Positions 34,093-43,966 of a stretch of DNA of 64,000 nt are shown piece after piece; position 1 is the stretch's first letter; each line of letters starts with the position of its first letter. The position numbers and the translations under genes are program-made. The stretch comes from CBDFKV01 sp965249035 (GTDB lineage Bacteria; Pseudomonadota; Gammaproteobacteria; Arenicellales; Poriferihabitantaceae). The stretch is from assembly GCA_965249035.1 (NCBI GenBank), contig CBDFKV010000002.1, positions 1-64,000 on the forward strand, in the 5' to 3' direction. The notes beneath the pieces are model-generated. The model worked only from the letters and a program-made list of their open reading frames with translations. It had not been told where the DNA came from and did no database searches.

Positions 34093-35133
34093 ATGATAGA
34101 AATCGTCTTAATCGTCATCAGTGTGTTCCTGATTGCCGCCGCACGCCCGATCAGTAAAACTCTTTTTGTCGGTAGCATTGACGAAGACTCACTGGTGGCC
34201 CGAGTTTTGTTTATGCGCGTGATCAATATCCTGATCATCGCCCTACTCGTGCTGCGGCTGACTGCCCCCGGGTTTTACGAACAAGCGCCGTGGTTGATGA
34301 ATGTTTTGTACGTATTGGCAACCATCTACCTGCTGTACTTGTTACACGAAATTGGCAGCTATTTCATCACCCGCCATTTTGGCGAACCTCGGGTGGTTGG
34401 CGAAGAGCAACAGTATTCCGACACCTATAGCAGTCGTGCACTGATCTTGTTTTCAGGGGTGATATTATTTGTCGTTGGCTTAATTTTATGCGTCCGGATT
34501 CTGGGCTTTGATTCGCTGCTTGAAGCGGGTGGCGTGCTCGGCGTTACCGGGGTGTTTTTGGCTTTAACGCAATCTAGCTGGGCACCGGACATCATTAGCG
34601 GGCTGATTATTCTCAATAGCCGTATGGCGGAAGAAGGCGATGTCATTCAGTTCGGTGATGCCGAAGATTCACCCATCGGCGTAGTATTTAAAACAAAAAT
34701 GTTCCACACCGAGATTTTAAACCTTGCCAATAATCACCGCTTTATGGTCAAAAATACCAAGCTGCGTGAATACAATCTGCATAATCTATCCAAGTTTGCA
34801 TCAGCCAAAGGCCTACGCGAGTGCCTGGAGTTTAATATCGACTATGCGGTGCCAACCAAAACGGTGCGCGCCCTGTTTGAAGCAGCCTACCAGCAAGCGG
34901 TCGAAGAAAAGATGCCGATCCGTACTTCTAATCAGCCCGAAATCAGAATACTACAAACCGGCGACTATGCAATTACCTGGGGATTCTTCTACTACATCAA
35001 GGAAGTCAAACAGATACTCAGCACCCGCCAAGCCCTACGAGAATTAATCCTGAATCATGCAACGGAACAAAACGTCTCGTTGGCCACACCCATTTTACAG
35101 AACACCGAGTTCAAACCAGTTAGCCCAATCTAA
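34093..35133 (+). CDS. MscS-family mechanosensitive channel-like protein
   Basis: A 346-residue protein with four or five N-terminal helices, then the MscS pore-helix/beta-domain region. That region contains a glycine/alanine-rich helix (LEAGGVLGVTGVFLALTQ) and a beta segment with EEGDVIQFGDAEDSPIGVV. A cytoplasmic alpha/beta domain follows. It probably opens under membrane tension to release solutes. It follows the DUF2959 paralogue on the same strand. Confidence 0.8.
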   Translation: MIEIVLIVISVFLIAAARPISKTLFVGSIDEDSLVARVLFMRVINILIIALLVLRLTAPGFYEQAPWLMNVLYVLATIYLLYLLHEIGSYFITRHFGEPRVVGEEQQYSDTYSSRALILFSGVILFVVGLILCVRILGFDSLLEAGGVLGVTGVFLALTQSSWAPDIISGLIILNSRMAEEGDVIQFGDAEDSPIGVVFKTKMFHTEILNLANNHRFMVKNTKLREYNLHNLSKFASAKGLRECLEFNIDYAVPTKTVRALFEAAYQQAVEEKMPIRTSNQPEIRILQTGDYAITWGFFYYIKEVKQILSTRQALRELILNHATEQNVSLATPILQNTEFKPVSPI

Positions 35134-35222
35134 TACTTCTGTTGGGCTTGCTCTGCGAGCCATCGAATGAAGCCGCTCTAGGTTTCCAAAACCCCACGCG
35201 TTTACTAACCCAATCCCAGCCT

Positions 35223-36653
35223 ATGTCTGATCACGAGCATACACATTCAACTGATTTTTCGACTATTACAACACTGCTGGCGTCAGCGCTGGAATCATGG
35301 AAGAAGAAAGAGCACCAACTAACAAACTACCGCTCAGCACAGCAACTCAGTCAAGAAATTGACATCCGCTTAAGCGAACACGGCTGCGGGCTTGAAAGTC
35401 TATCTGAATATATCGCTCAGTATTTGCGCTACACCCCTGACTCTGGTCACCCCCATTTTAATAAGCAGTTATTTTCCGGAACGGATATGGCGGCAGTTTT
35501 GGGCGATTGGATCGCCTGCGCCAGCAACGCAACCATGCATACGTATCAAATATCGCCCGTTGCGACCTTGATGGAAATGGAAATCATCCAACAGTTAAAT
35601 CAACTGCTGGGATTTACCAAGGGCGACGGCATCATGGTCAGCGGTGGCTCTATGGCCAATATGGTAGCGATGATGTTGGCAAGACACCGCGCTTGTCCCC
35701 AAATCAAACAACAAGGGATGTCTTCGCAACCAACGTTGGTGGCTTATGTCTCTGAAGCGTCCCATTATTCATTTGAGAAGGCGGCAAATATTCTGGGTAT
35801 TGGCAGCGATAACCTCATCCCGATTGCAACAGATGAAAACGGACAAATGGAAATGTCCGCTCTGGAACGTGCGATCACGCAGTCAATCGAGCAAGGCAAG
35901 CGGCCGTTTTTTGTTGGACTTACCGCTGGCACTACTGTATTAGGTGCTTTTGATCCGATCCCCGCAGCAGCCAAGATCGCCAAACATCACCAACTTTGGC
36001 TACACATTGATGGTGCGTGGGGTGGAGCGGCAATCTTTAGCCCACAAACCTCGGACTTGTTGACAGGCAGCGAGCTGGCAGACTCATTTACTTGGGATGC
36101 GCATAAATTAATGAACATGCCGATGACTGCTTCGGCTATTTTGGTCAATCATCCCAGCATTTTAGAGGAGAGTTGTACGGGTGGCGGCGGTGATTACCTA
36201 TTCCACGATGATGAAAACTCTGATTTTAATTTAGGCAAAAAATCACTGCAATGCGGCCGACGCGCTGATTCGTTGAAGCTATGGCTGAGCTGGAAAGCAC
36301 GAGGAACCAAGGGCTATCAAGACAAAATTGATCACCTTTTGGATTTAAAGGAACACATGCTTGCGATCATTGAAAAAACGCCAAACCTCAAACTATTAGC
36401 CCCCGCTTCTTACCTCAACGTAGTTTTTCGTTTTGAGCCAGAAAAAATAATAGCGCTTGAACAATTAAATCAGCTAAACGTCAATATCTGTGAAACCTTG
36501 CTACGAGAAGATTTGGGCTTTGTCGACTATGCACCGCGCAAAGGCGAGTTCGGCATACGATATGTCTTGGCAAACGATCAAATGAAACATGAGTGTGTCG
36601 AGCTGTTTTTGGGCCATTGTGAACGCATTGGGCATCAGCTTAGTTCTCTATAG
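35223..36653 (+). CDS. PLP-dependent group II amino acid decarboxylase
   Basis: A 476-residue enzyme of the glutamate/aspartate/diaminobutyrate decarboxylase superfamily. Seen are GHPHFNKQLFSG near residue 75, the HIDGAWGG cofactor-aspartate motif and the Schiff-base lysine in WDAHKLMNMP. The start at 35223 is chosen over a TTG at 35142. Substrate is not determinable. Relatives include PanP-type aspartate decarboxylases supplying beta-alanine, sulfinoalanine decarboxylases and diaminobutyrate decarboxylases. It is convergent with the ATP synthase operon. Confidence 0.85.
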   Translation: MSDHEHTHSTDFSTITTLLASALESWKKKEHQLTNYRSAQQLSQEIDIRLSEHGCGLESLSEYIAQYLRYTPDSGHPHFNKQLFSGTDMAAVLGDWIACASNATMHTYQISPVATLMEMEIIQQLNQLLGFTKGDGIMVSGGSMANMVAMMLARHRACPQIKQQGMSSQPTLVAYVSEASHYSFEKAANILGIGSDNLIPIATDENGQMEMSALERAITQSIEQGKRPFFVGLTAGTTVLGAFDPIPAAAKIAKHHQLWLHIDGAWGGAAIFSPQTSDLLTGSELADSFTWDAHKLMNMPMTASAILVNHPSILEESCTGGGGDYLFHDDENSDFNLGKKSLQCGRRADSLKLWLSWKARGTKGYQDKIDHLLDLKEHMLAIIEKTPNLKLLAPASYLNVVFRFEPEKIIALEQLNQLNVNICETLLREDLGFVDYAPRKGEFGIRYVLANDQMKHECVELFLGHCERIGHQLSSL

Positions 36654-36706
36654 CCTCGGTCATATTGCTAGATTTTAGGTCAAATGAAATTAGTGGGCGT
36701 GTTCAA

Positions 36707-36741
36707 ACAAAAAAACGCGAAGCCAATCGGACTTCGCGTTT
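36707..36741 (-). terminator. Terminator of the ATP synthase operon
   Basis: On the minus strand AAACGCGAAG (36741-36732) pairs with CTTCGCGTTT (36722-36713), and the pairing run continues into a T-run (the A-run at 36709-36715 on the plus strand). It lies 46 bases beyond the atpC stop. Confidence 0.88.
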
Positions 36742-36786
36742 ATTCTATCTGCCGCACCAAATGAAATTGGCCAAGGCCCAGGCGTA

Positions 36787-37212
36787 CTATTTTCCTTGTC
36801 TGATTTTTCTTAGCCGTTCAATCGAACGCAATTGAGCAGTAATCTTAGACAGCTCAACTTTAAGTTGTGCATACTCCATCTCAGATTGCTGATCATTTTG
36901 AGCTTCTTGTGCGCGCTTCATCGCTTCCAAAGCCGCTGCTTCGTCTAGATCTGCGGCACGGATGGCAGTATCAGATAGGATAGTCACCACATCTGGCTGC
37001 ACTTCCAAAATACCGCCCGAGATAAAGAAAAACTCTTCTTTACCCTCTTCGGTTAGGACTCTGACGTCACCCGGCTTCAACGGCGTAATCAGGGGCGTGT
37101 GCCGCGGCGCAATGCCGAGCTCGCCCATCACGCCTGGCGCGAACACCATGGTGCCCTCACCTGACCAAATGTGCTCTTCAGCACTAACGACTTCTACGTG
37201 TATGGTTGTCAT
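36787..37212 (-). CDS. atpC: F1F0 ATP synthase epsilon subunit
   Basis: A 141-residue subunit of the central stalk. The N-terminal beta-sandwich contains GELGIAPRHTPLITPLKPGDV, and the C-terminal two-helix part spans about 90-140. It couples rotation and inhibits ATP hydrolysis. Last gene of the operon, 27 bases after atpD. Confidence 0.95.
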   Translation of the reverse strand: MTTIHVEVVSAEEHIWSGEGTMVFAPGVMGELGIAPRHTPLITPLKPGDVRVLTEEGKEEFFFISGGILEVQPDVVTILSDTAIRAADLDEAAALEAMKRAQEAQNDQQSEMEYAQLKVELSKITAQLRSIERLRKIRQGK

Positions 37213-37239
37213 AAGACTATCCTAAATACGGTGATGTGC

Positions 37240-38619
37240 TTAGGCCATTTCCTTTGCTTTCTCAATGGCTTCGTCGACATCGCCGACCATGTAGAACGCT
37301 TGCTCTGGCAGATCGTCTAACTCACCATTAACAATCATCTGGAACGCTTTCAGCGTATCCTTTAAAGACACATACTTGCCTGGCGCACCGGTAAATGTTT
37401 CCGCAACGGTGAATGGCTGCGATAAAAATCGCTGCACTTTACGTGCGCGGGTAACCGCCAACTTATCGTCTTCAGACAATTCATCCATGCCTAAGATCGC
37501 AATAATATCTTGCAATTCTTTATAGCGCTGCAAAATACCTTGAACTTGTCGTGCGGTGTTGTAGTGCTCGTCACCAATAACCAGTGGGTCTAATACGCGA
37601 GAGGTTGAATCCAAAGGATCAACCGCTGGGTAAATACCTAATTCAGCGATTTGACGCGACAATACCAGTGTTGCGTCCAAGTGAGCAAAGGTAGTGGCTG
37701 GTGACGGGTCAGTCAAGTCATCCGCTGGCACGTATACCGCCTGGAATGAAGTGATAGAACCTTTCTTGGTCGAAGTGATCCGCTCTTGCAGTGCACCCAT
37801 TTCATCCGCCAGTGTTGGCTGATAACCTACCGCAGAAGGCATACGACCTAACAACGCTGATACTTCGGTTCCGGCCAGCGTATAACGATAAATATTATCG
37901 ATAAACATCAATACGTCACGGCCTTCATCACGGAAAGATTCAGCAATGGTCAAGCCCGTCAACGCTACGCGCAAACGGTTGCCCGGAGGCTCGTTCATTT
38001 GGCCATAAACCAGCGCTACCTTCGGTAGTACGCCAGCCTCTTCCATTTCGTAATAGAAGTCGTTACCTTCACGAGTTCGTTCACCGACACCGGCAAATAC
38101 CGACAAACCACTGTGAGCGGTTGCGATGTTGTTGATCAGCTCCATCAAGGTGACGGTTTTACCCACACCCGCACCACCGAATAAGCCGATCTTGCCGCCT
38201 TTTACGATCGGCATGATCAAGTCGATGACTTTGATGCCTGTCTCGAGCAGTTCGACACTAGCCGCCTGCTCTTCATAGGTGGGTGCAGCACGGTGAATTG
38301 GCATATGCTTTTCAGCATCAACCGGACCGGCTTCATCAATAGGACGTCCCAACACATCAAGCACTCGGCCGAGCGTTGCTTCACCGACAGGAATCGTGAT
38401 CGCAGCACCGGTATTTTTAACCGACAAGCCGCGCTGCAAGCCTTCACTCGAGCCCATAGCGATGCAACGAACGATACCATCACCCATTTGCTGCTGAACT
38501 TCCAAGGTTAGTTTTCTTTTTTTTACGATTAGCGCATCGTAGACTTTAGGAATTGCGTCTCGTGGGAATTGAACATCCACGACCGCGCCGATTACTTCAA
38601 CAATATTTCCGGAACTCAT
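37240..38619 (-). CDS. atpD: F1F0 ATP synthase beta subunit
   Basis: A 459-residue catalytic subunit. The P-loop GGAGVGKTVTLMELI and the family signature PAVDPLDSTSR are present. Length is typical for gammaproteobacteria. Confidence 0.98.
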   Translation of the reverse strand: MSSGNIVEVIGAVVDVQFPRDAIPKVYDALIVKKRKLTLEVQQQMGDGIVRCIAMGSSEGLQRGLSVKNTGAAITIPVGEATLGRVLDVLGRPIDEAGPVDAEKHMPIHRAAPTYEEQAASVELLETGIKVIDLIMPIVKGGKIGLFGGAGVGKTVTLMELINNIATAHSGLSVFAGVGERTREGNDFYYEMEEAGVLPKVALVYGQMNEPPGNRLRVALTGLTIAESFRDEGRDVLMFIDNIYRYTLAGTEVSALLGRMPSAVGYQPTLADEMGALQERITSTKKGSITSFQAVYVPADDLTDPSPATTFAHLDATLVLSRQIAELGIYPAVDPLDSTSRVLDPLVIGDEHYNTARQVQGILQRYKELQDIIAILGMDELSEDDKLAVTRARKVQRFLSQPFTVAETFTGAPGKYVSLKDTLKAFQMIVNGELDDLPEQAFYMVGDVDEAIEKAKEMA

Positions 38620-38657
38620 AGCTCGAAAATTTCCTCAACTTAAATTTAAATTCTTTA

Positions 38658-39521
38658 CTAGACTGCCGCCGCACCGCTGACGATTTCAGATAACTCTTGA
38701 GTAATCGCAGATTGTCGCGCCTTGTTATAGACCAATTCGAGGTCACCAATCAGGTCGCCTGCATTATCAGTGGCCGCTTTCATCGCCACCATACGGGCTG
38801 ACTGCTCGCATGCGGCATTTTCTGCGACCGATTTATACACCAGAGACTCAATGTAGCGATCCATCGTCAGATCAACTACTTCTTTTGAGCTGGGCTCGTA
38901 GATGTAGTCCCAATAGTGGCTGCGGGACTCCTCACGAATATTCTCAACCGGAATCAACTGCACTGTTTGTGGGCTTTGAGTCATCGTATTGACAAACTCA
39001 TTGCTAACGATAAACAAGCGATCAATCTCTTTATCCGAGTATTTATCCATCATCACTTTAACCGAACCCAGCAACTCTTCCAGCTGCGGAGCATCACCCA
39101 AGTGAACGGACTGAGAAACGATATTGGACCGCAAGCGCTTGAAAAAGCTAAGCGCCTTGCTGCCGATCACCGCGATATCCACTTCAACGCCCTTTTCTTT
39201 CCACACGATCATTTCACGGAGTGTCTTGCGAAAAACGTTGATATTGAGACCACCGCACAAACCGCGATCAGAAGAAACGATGATATAGCCGACACGTTTG
39301 ATCTCTTCACGTTCGCTTAAATACGGGTGCTGATATTCTGCGTGTGCCTGCGCCATATGGGTAACAACGCTACGAATCTTTTCCGCAAACGGGCGTGATG
39401 ATTCCATCCGGTCACGCGCACGTCGCATCTTACTCGCCGCCACCATTTCCATGGCCTTGGTAATCTTTCGGGTGTTTTGAATACTCTTGATTTGAGTACG
39501 TATTTCTTTAGCACCAGCCAT
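38658..39521 (-). CDS. atpG: F1F0 ATP synthase gamma subunit
   Basis: A 287-residue rotor subunit. The N-terminal helix has IKSIQNTRKITKAMEMVAA and the C-terminal helix ends RQSAITQELSEIVSGAAAV, the conserved coiled-coil pair that rotates inside the alpha3beta3 ring. Confidence 0.97.
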   Translation of the reverse strand: MAGAKEIRTQIKSIQNTRKITKAMEMVAASKMRRARDRMESSRPFAEKIRSVVTHMAQAHAEYQHPYLSEREEIKRVGYIIVSSDRGLCGGLNINVFRKTLREMIVWKEKGVEVDIAVIGSKALSFFKRLRSNIVSQSVHLGDAPQLEELLGSVKVMMDKYSDKEIDRLFIVSNEFVNTMTQSPQTVQLIPVENIREESRSHYWDYIYEPSSKEVVDLTMDRYIESLVYKSVAENAACEQSARMVAMKAATDNAGDLIGDLELVYNKARQSAITQELSEIVSGAAAV

Positions 39522-39538
39522 GATTCAACCTCGTCCTC

Positions 39539-41086
39539 TTACCAGCTACCGTTAGCCTTGAAATCGTCCAGTGCAGCCGTCAGGCTGGCAGCAATTTCAT
39601 CGCCGTAATCACCAGACTCATCAAGATTGCTGAGCAGGTCACCGGCGTTAGATTTTGCGTAGGACAACATTGCATCTTCCCACTTGACCACGTCTTTAGC
39701 ATCTACGTCATCAAGGTAACCTTCGTTAATCGCGTACAATGACAGCGCCATTTCACCCACAGATAAGGGTGAATACTGGTTTTGCTTCATCAACTCAACC
39801 GCTCGCTCACCGCGAGACAACTGGGCACGAGTGGCTTCGTCTAAATCTGAAGCAAACTGCGAGAACGCAGCCAATTCACGATACTGCGCTAGCGCTAAAC
39901 GAATACCGCCACCGAGTTTCTTGATCGCTTTGGTCTGTGCTGCACCACCCACGCGCGAGACTGATAAGCCCGCGTTGATTGCAGGACGGATACCGGCATT
40001 AAACAGGTCAGTTTCCAGAAAGATCTGACCATCGGTAATTGAAATTACGTTGGTGGGTACGAAAGCAGATACGTCACCCGCCTGCGTTTCGATAATCGGC
40101 AGCGCGGTTAAAGAACCGGTTTTACCTTTGACTTTGCCTTCGGTAAATTTTTCGACATAGTCAACATTCACCCGTGCAGCACGCTCTAGCAAGCGCGAGT
40201 GCAAATAAAATACGTCACCTGGGTAAGCTTCACGACCCGGAGGACGACGCAGTAACAAAGACACTTGGCGATACGCCCAGGCCTGTTTGGTCAAATCGTC
40301 ATAAACAATCAGCGCATCCTCGCCTTTGTCGCGGAAATATTCGCCCATTGAACAGCCTGCGTAAGGTGCCATATATTGTTCTGCGGCAGAATTCGACGCC
40401 GACGCCGCAACCACGATAGTATTTTCCATCGCGCCGTGCTCTTCCAGCTTGCGTACCACACCGGCGATACTAGAGGCTTTTTGGCCAATCGCGACGTAAA
40501 CGCATTTAATGCCCGTGCCAGCCTGGTTGATAATCGCATCAACCGCGACCGCCGTCTTACCGGTTTGACGATCACCGATGATCAACTCGCGCTGACCACG
40601 ACCGATGGGTACCATCGCATCAACCGCTTTCAAGCCGGTTTGTACGGGTTGGTCAACCGATTTTCGCTCAATAACACCCGGCGCCACTTTTTCAATCGGT
40701 GCCATGCCTTCGGCGTCAATAGGGCCCTTGCCATCAATCGGCTCGCCCAACGCGTTAACCACACGACCCAGCAACGCTTCGCCCACGGGTACTTCCAGGA
40801 TACGGCCAGTACACTTAACCTTGTCACCTTCTGATAGGTGCTTGTAGTCACCCAAGATAACGGCGCCTACTGAATCCTGCTCAAGGTTCAATGCCAAGCC
40901 GAAGGTATCACCTGGGAACTCCAACATCTCACCTTGCATCGCCTCGGACAAGCCGTGGATGCGAGCAATACCGTCTGTCAGCATCACGATAGTGCCTTCA
41001 GTACGCGCTTCTGCGCTCGATTCAAAATTCTTAATACGCTCCTTGATCAGATCGCTGATCTCAGAGGGATTTAACTGAATAGACAT
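39539..41086 (-). CDS. atpA: F1F0 ATP synthase alpha subunit
   Basis: A 515-residue regulatory, nucleotide-binding subunit. The P-loop is GDRQTGKTAVA and the C-terminal signature PAINAGLSVSRVGGAAQ is present. Gene order matches the standard operon. Confidence 0.98.
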   Translation of the reverse strand: MSIQLNPSEISDLIKERIKNFESSAEARTEGTIVMLTDGIARIHGLSEAMQGEMLEFPGDTFGLALNLEQDSVGAVILGDYKHLSEGDKVKCTGRILEVPVGEALLGRVVNALGEPIDGKGPIDAEGMAPIEKVAPGVIERKSVDQPVQTGLKAVDAMVPIGRGQRELIIGDRQTGKTAVAVDAIINQAGTGIKCVYVAIGQKASSIAGVVRKLEEHGAMENTIVVAASASNSAAEQYMAPYAGCSMGEYFRDKGEDALIVYDDLTKQAWAYRQVSLLLRRPPGREAYPGDVFYLHSRLLERAARVNVDYVEKFTEGKVKGKTGSLTALPIIETQAGDVSAFVPTNVISITDGQIFLETDLFNAGIRPAINAGLSVSRVGGAAQTKAIKKLGGGIRLALAQYRELAAFSQFASDLDEATRAQLSRGERAVELMKQNQYSPLSVGEMALSLYAINEGYLDDVDAKDVVKWEDAMLSYAKSNAGDLLSNLDESGDYGDEIAASLTAALDDFKANGSW

Positions 41087-41122
41087 GACTTCTACTTCCT
41101 CAAAATAAATGCTTTCTGCAGT

Positions 41123-41659
41123 CTAGTGGCCAATGGCGCTAACTAGGCTGCTTAATTGAGCGCGTACCGAACCATCAACCACCCAATCGCCCGCGCGGAC
41201 TATCGCGCCGCCGATTAAGTCTTCGTCAACTGACGCTTCCAACTTGACTTTTTTTCCGAGTCGAGTCGATAGCGCCTTAGCAATCGCTTGTTTTTGTTCA
41301 TCACCGATTTGTGAGGCGGTGATCAGTTCGGCTTCAATAACCTGTTCAGCGTCGTCTCTAAGTGCCTTGTATTGCGCCTCAATTTCGCTGAGTGCCAAAA
41401 CCCGATCATTACGGACCAAGAGTTTGACTAAATTCTGACCTAGCTCGTTCAAGCCATCAGCCGCAACGCCCGTCATCAATTCGACCATCTGATCTTTACT
41501 GACGGCAGGATTGCCTTGCAACGCTTTTAACGAATTATCTGAGGCAATTTGCGACAGCAATTCCAGCTGGCCACTCCACTCAGAGAAATCACCTTGCTCT
41601 TTGGCAAGGTCGAAAATCGCCTGAGCGTAGGGACGAGCAACGTGACTTAATTCAGACAT
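41123..41659 (-). CDS. atpH: F1F0 ATP synthase delta subunit
   Basis: A 178-residue peripheral-stalk subunit linking the b dimer to F1. It has the usual start RPYAQAIFDLAKEQG and C-terminal GGAIVRAGDWVVDGSVRAQL. Confidence 0.95.
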   Translation of the reverse strand: MSELSHVARPYAQAIFDLAKEQGDFSEWSGQLELLSQIASDNSLKALQGNPAVSKDQMVELMTGVAADGLNELGQNLVKLLVRNDRVLALSEIEAQYKALRDDAEQVIEAELITASQIGDEQKQAIAKALSTRLGKKVKLEASVDEDLIGGAIVRAGDWVVDGSVRAQLSSLVSAIGH

Positions 41660-41671
41660 TGCTGCTCCCCG

Positions 41672-42145
41672 CTACGTAAGCTTTGCAGCTAAATCGTCGA
41701 GCAAGTCGGCATGCGCTTTAGCATCAACTTCTCGCTTCAGTATTTGCTGCGCACCGGCGATAGCAAGTTCACTGACTTGCGCTCGCAAGCCTTCTTTCGC
41801 TTTACTCAGTTCAGTCTCAATTTCAGCCTGCGCACCCAGCAAAATTCGTTCGCCTTCAACACCAGCGTCATCTTTTGCTTCAGTGACGATTTCAGTACCA
41901 CGCTTTTCCGCTTTATTCAGAATTTCAACCGCTTGGGTTTTAGCTTCCGCAATCGTTTGATCCGCAGCGACCCGTGCTTCTGCTTCAGCCGCCTGGCCTT
42001 TGTCGGCAGCAGCCAATCCATCAGCGATTCGAGTGCGACGCTCGTCTAAAGCCACCATGATAGGCGCCCAAACGAACTTTTTGCTAAACCAAACGAAAAT
42101 AGCGAACGTGATTAACTGACCTATCAGGGTAAGATTAATATTCAT
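41672..42145 (-). CDS. atpF: F1F0 ATP synthase b subunit
   Basis: A 157-residue subunit with a single N-terminal membrane helix (LIGQLITFAIFVWFSKKFVW) and a long charged amphipathic helix forming the stator stalk dimer. Confidence 0.95.
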   Translation of the reverse strand: MNINLTLIGQLITFAIFVWFSKKFVWAPIMVALDERRTRIADGLAAADKGQAAEAEARVAADQTIAEAKTQAVEILNKAEKRGTEIVTEAKDDAGVEGERILLGAQAEIETELSKAKEGLRAQVSELAIAGAQQILKREVDAKAHADLLDDLAAKLT

Positions 42146-42226
42146 GTTCTGACCTCTTCAAAACGGCGCTGGCTTTTTATGGGTGACATCGTAATGAAAC
42201 CTTTGCCGGCGTCCGTATTCGTTTGC

Positions 42227-42466
42227 CTAACCCGCTACCGCGAACAATACGTACATGGCGATACCAACAGCGATCATCGGAACCGCGTCGACCAGACCCA
42301 TGACGATGAAAAATTGGGTGCGAAGCATCGGGATCAGCTCAGGCTGACGTGCTGCACCTTCCAAAAAACGGCCGCCCAAAACACCGATACCTACGGCTGC
42401 GCCCAAGGCACCGAGTCCCATCATCAAAGCGCCCGCGATATATAGTAGAGCTTGTGCTTCAGTCAT
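42227..42466 (-). CDS. atpE: F1F0 ATP synthase c subunit
   Basis: A 79-residue two-helix ring subunit. The ion-carrying aspartate lies in VMGLVDAVPMIAVGI, and the polar loop is ARQPEL. The residues around it match proton-type c subunits such as that of E. coli; the extra sodium-liganding residues are absent. Confidence 0.97.
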   Translation of the reverse strand: MTEAQALLYIAGALMMGLGALGAAVGIGVLGGRFLEGAARQPELIPMLRTQFFIVMGLVDAVPMIAVGIAMYVLFAVAG

Positions 42467-42565
42467 TTCAAATCTCCAAGAGTTAAATAGTCAAAAGTTA
42501 AAAAAGAAAACGTTCTAATTACAGTCCGTTACCACTGTATTCATGGTGGTCCATAGTGATAGCCC

Positions 42566-43444
42566 CTAATGCTGGCTATGCGCCATATCTAGGTAAACAA
42601 TCGTCAACACCATAAAAATAAAAGCTTGCAAAGTAATGATCAGTATGTGGAATACCGCCCACACGAACTGCAAGCTGCCGCCCGCCAGCGACAACACTGA
42701 CAAGCCACCACTGAACATTAAGGCAATCAAAATAAAAATCATTTCACCGGCGTACATATTGCCAAATAAACGCAGTGAATGTGAAATAGGTTTAGCGATC
42801 AACGACACAAACTCAAGCACGAAGTTGATCGGAATTAATATAAGCTTGAGGATCGGATTTTTGGCTTCAAATGGCTGCATCGTTAGCTCTGCCGCAAAGC
42901 CTTTCACGCCTTTCATTTTGATGCTGTAGTACAGCACCAGCCCGAACACACCCAAGGCCATAGCAAAGGTAGCGTTTGGATCGGTTGACGGTACTACTTT
43001 CATGAAGTGAATACCAAAAACCTCTTTGGCGATGTACGGAATCAAATCAACGGGAATCAAATCCATGAAGTTCATCAAGAAAATCCAGACGAACAAGGTC
43101 AGCGCCAGCGGCGCAACCAAATCATTCTTAGCGGTAAAGGAACCGCGCACATTTTCGTCGATGAAATCAATAATCATCTCGACAAAGTTCTGCATCTTAC
43201 TTGGCTCGCCTGAGGCGATATTCTTGGCGACACGGCTAAAGATAATGAGGAATAGAGCGCCCAACAGAATCGACCAAAACATGGTATCGACGTGGATCGC
43301 CCAAAAGCCCATTTCTTTCGCTTCTTCAGCAGAGTGAGCCATACCCCAATGGCCATTAGGGTGCTGGCCAAAAGTGAGATTAGTCAGATGGTGTTTTATG
43401 TACTCGCTGGAAGTTAACGCACCTGCGCCTTCTGTAGAAGCCAT
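42566..43444 (-). CDS. atpB: F1F0 ATP synthase a subunit
   Basis: A 292-residue membrane subunit forming the proton half-channels. The essential arginine lies in ISHSLRLFGNMYAGE. It has about six helices with the usual long N-terminal periplasmic segment. Confidence 0.96.
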   Translation of the reverse strand: MASTEGAGALTSSEYIKHHLTNLTFGQHPNGHWGMAHSAEEAKEMGFWAIHVDTMFWSILLGALFLIIFSRVAKNIASGEPSKMQNFVEMIIDFIDENVRGSFTAKNDLVAPLALTLFVWIFLMNFMDLIPVDLIPYIAKEVFGIHFMKVVPSTDPNATFAMALGVFGLVLYYSIKMKGVKGFAAELTMQPFEAKNPILKLILIPINFVLEFVSLIAKPISHSLRLFGNMYAGEMIFILIALMFSGGLSVLSLAGGSLQFVWAVFHILIITLQAFIFMVLTIVYLDMAHSQH

Positions 43445-43467
43445 AGTTCAAAAATTTTATAGTTATA

Positions 43468-43830
43468 TTACGTCTTGCATGCCAGATAAGCTGGCTGCAA
43501 AACAAAAAATCCGACCAAAATGCTCGGTAAGACCAAGTTACCAATAATAGCCCCGATCATAATTCCACCGGCAAAGAGAGCCAAACGCATCACCAGCCCA
43601 CCAACGATCGGCAACATGCCAATATCCGCTTTCTTATAGGCCAGCGAGCTAGCGCGTACGACGCTGCGGTGCGCAAGCCATGTGTTAGCCAGTGCCAAGA
43701 AAGCTCCATAGGTAACCGATAGGCCGTGCCAAACGCTAAAAAAGATCACAGCGACAATGCCAGCTAACACCATCAAAACCAGCTGTGCAGATAAAACGCT
43801 ACGATAGCAATCCGCCAGACGATCAGACAA
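43468..43830 (-). CDS. atpI: ATP synthase protein I
   Basis: A 120-residue protein with four hydrophobic helices in the usual first position of the atp operon. It assists assembly of the c ring in other bacteria. The apparent start is TTG at 43830; GGAG lies about 12 bases upstream, further than usual. An internal start is possible, but no better one is evident. Confidence 0.8.
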   Translation of the reverse strand: MSDRLADCYRSVLSAQLVLMVLAGIVAVIFFSVWHGLSVTYGAFLALANTWLAHRSVVRASSLAYKKADIGMLPIVGGLVMRLALFAGGIMIGAIIGNLVLPSILVGFFVLQPAYLACKT

Positions 43831-43849
43831 TGTGCTTCAGTGCTCCTAG

Positions 43850-43879
43850 ATTATAGAAAATACCAGGGCTTGCGGTCAA
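43850..43879 (-). promoter_or_regulatory. sigma70-type promoter of the atp operon
   Basis: On the minus strand TTGACC (43879-43874), an 18-base spacer and a perfect TATAAT (43855-43850). Transcription should begin near 43843, giving a leader of only about a dozen bases before the atpI TTG. Confidence 0.75.
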
Positions 43880-43966
43880 TGCATTTATATCAGTTTTCAA
43901 TGATTTATCGATATTTATACTGCTTTTCAAGCGCTTACTTCGCGTCTATTTTGCTGCGGCGCACCA

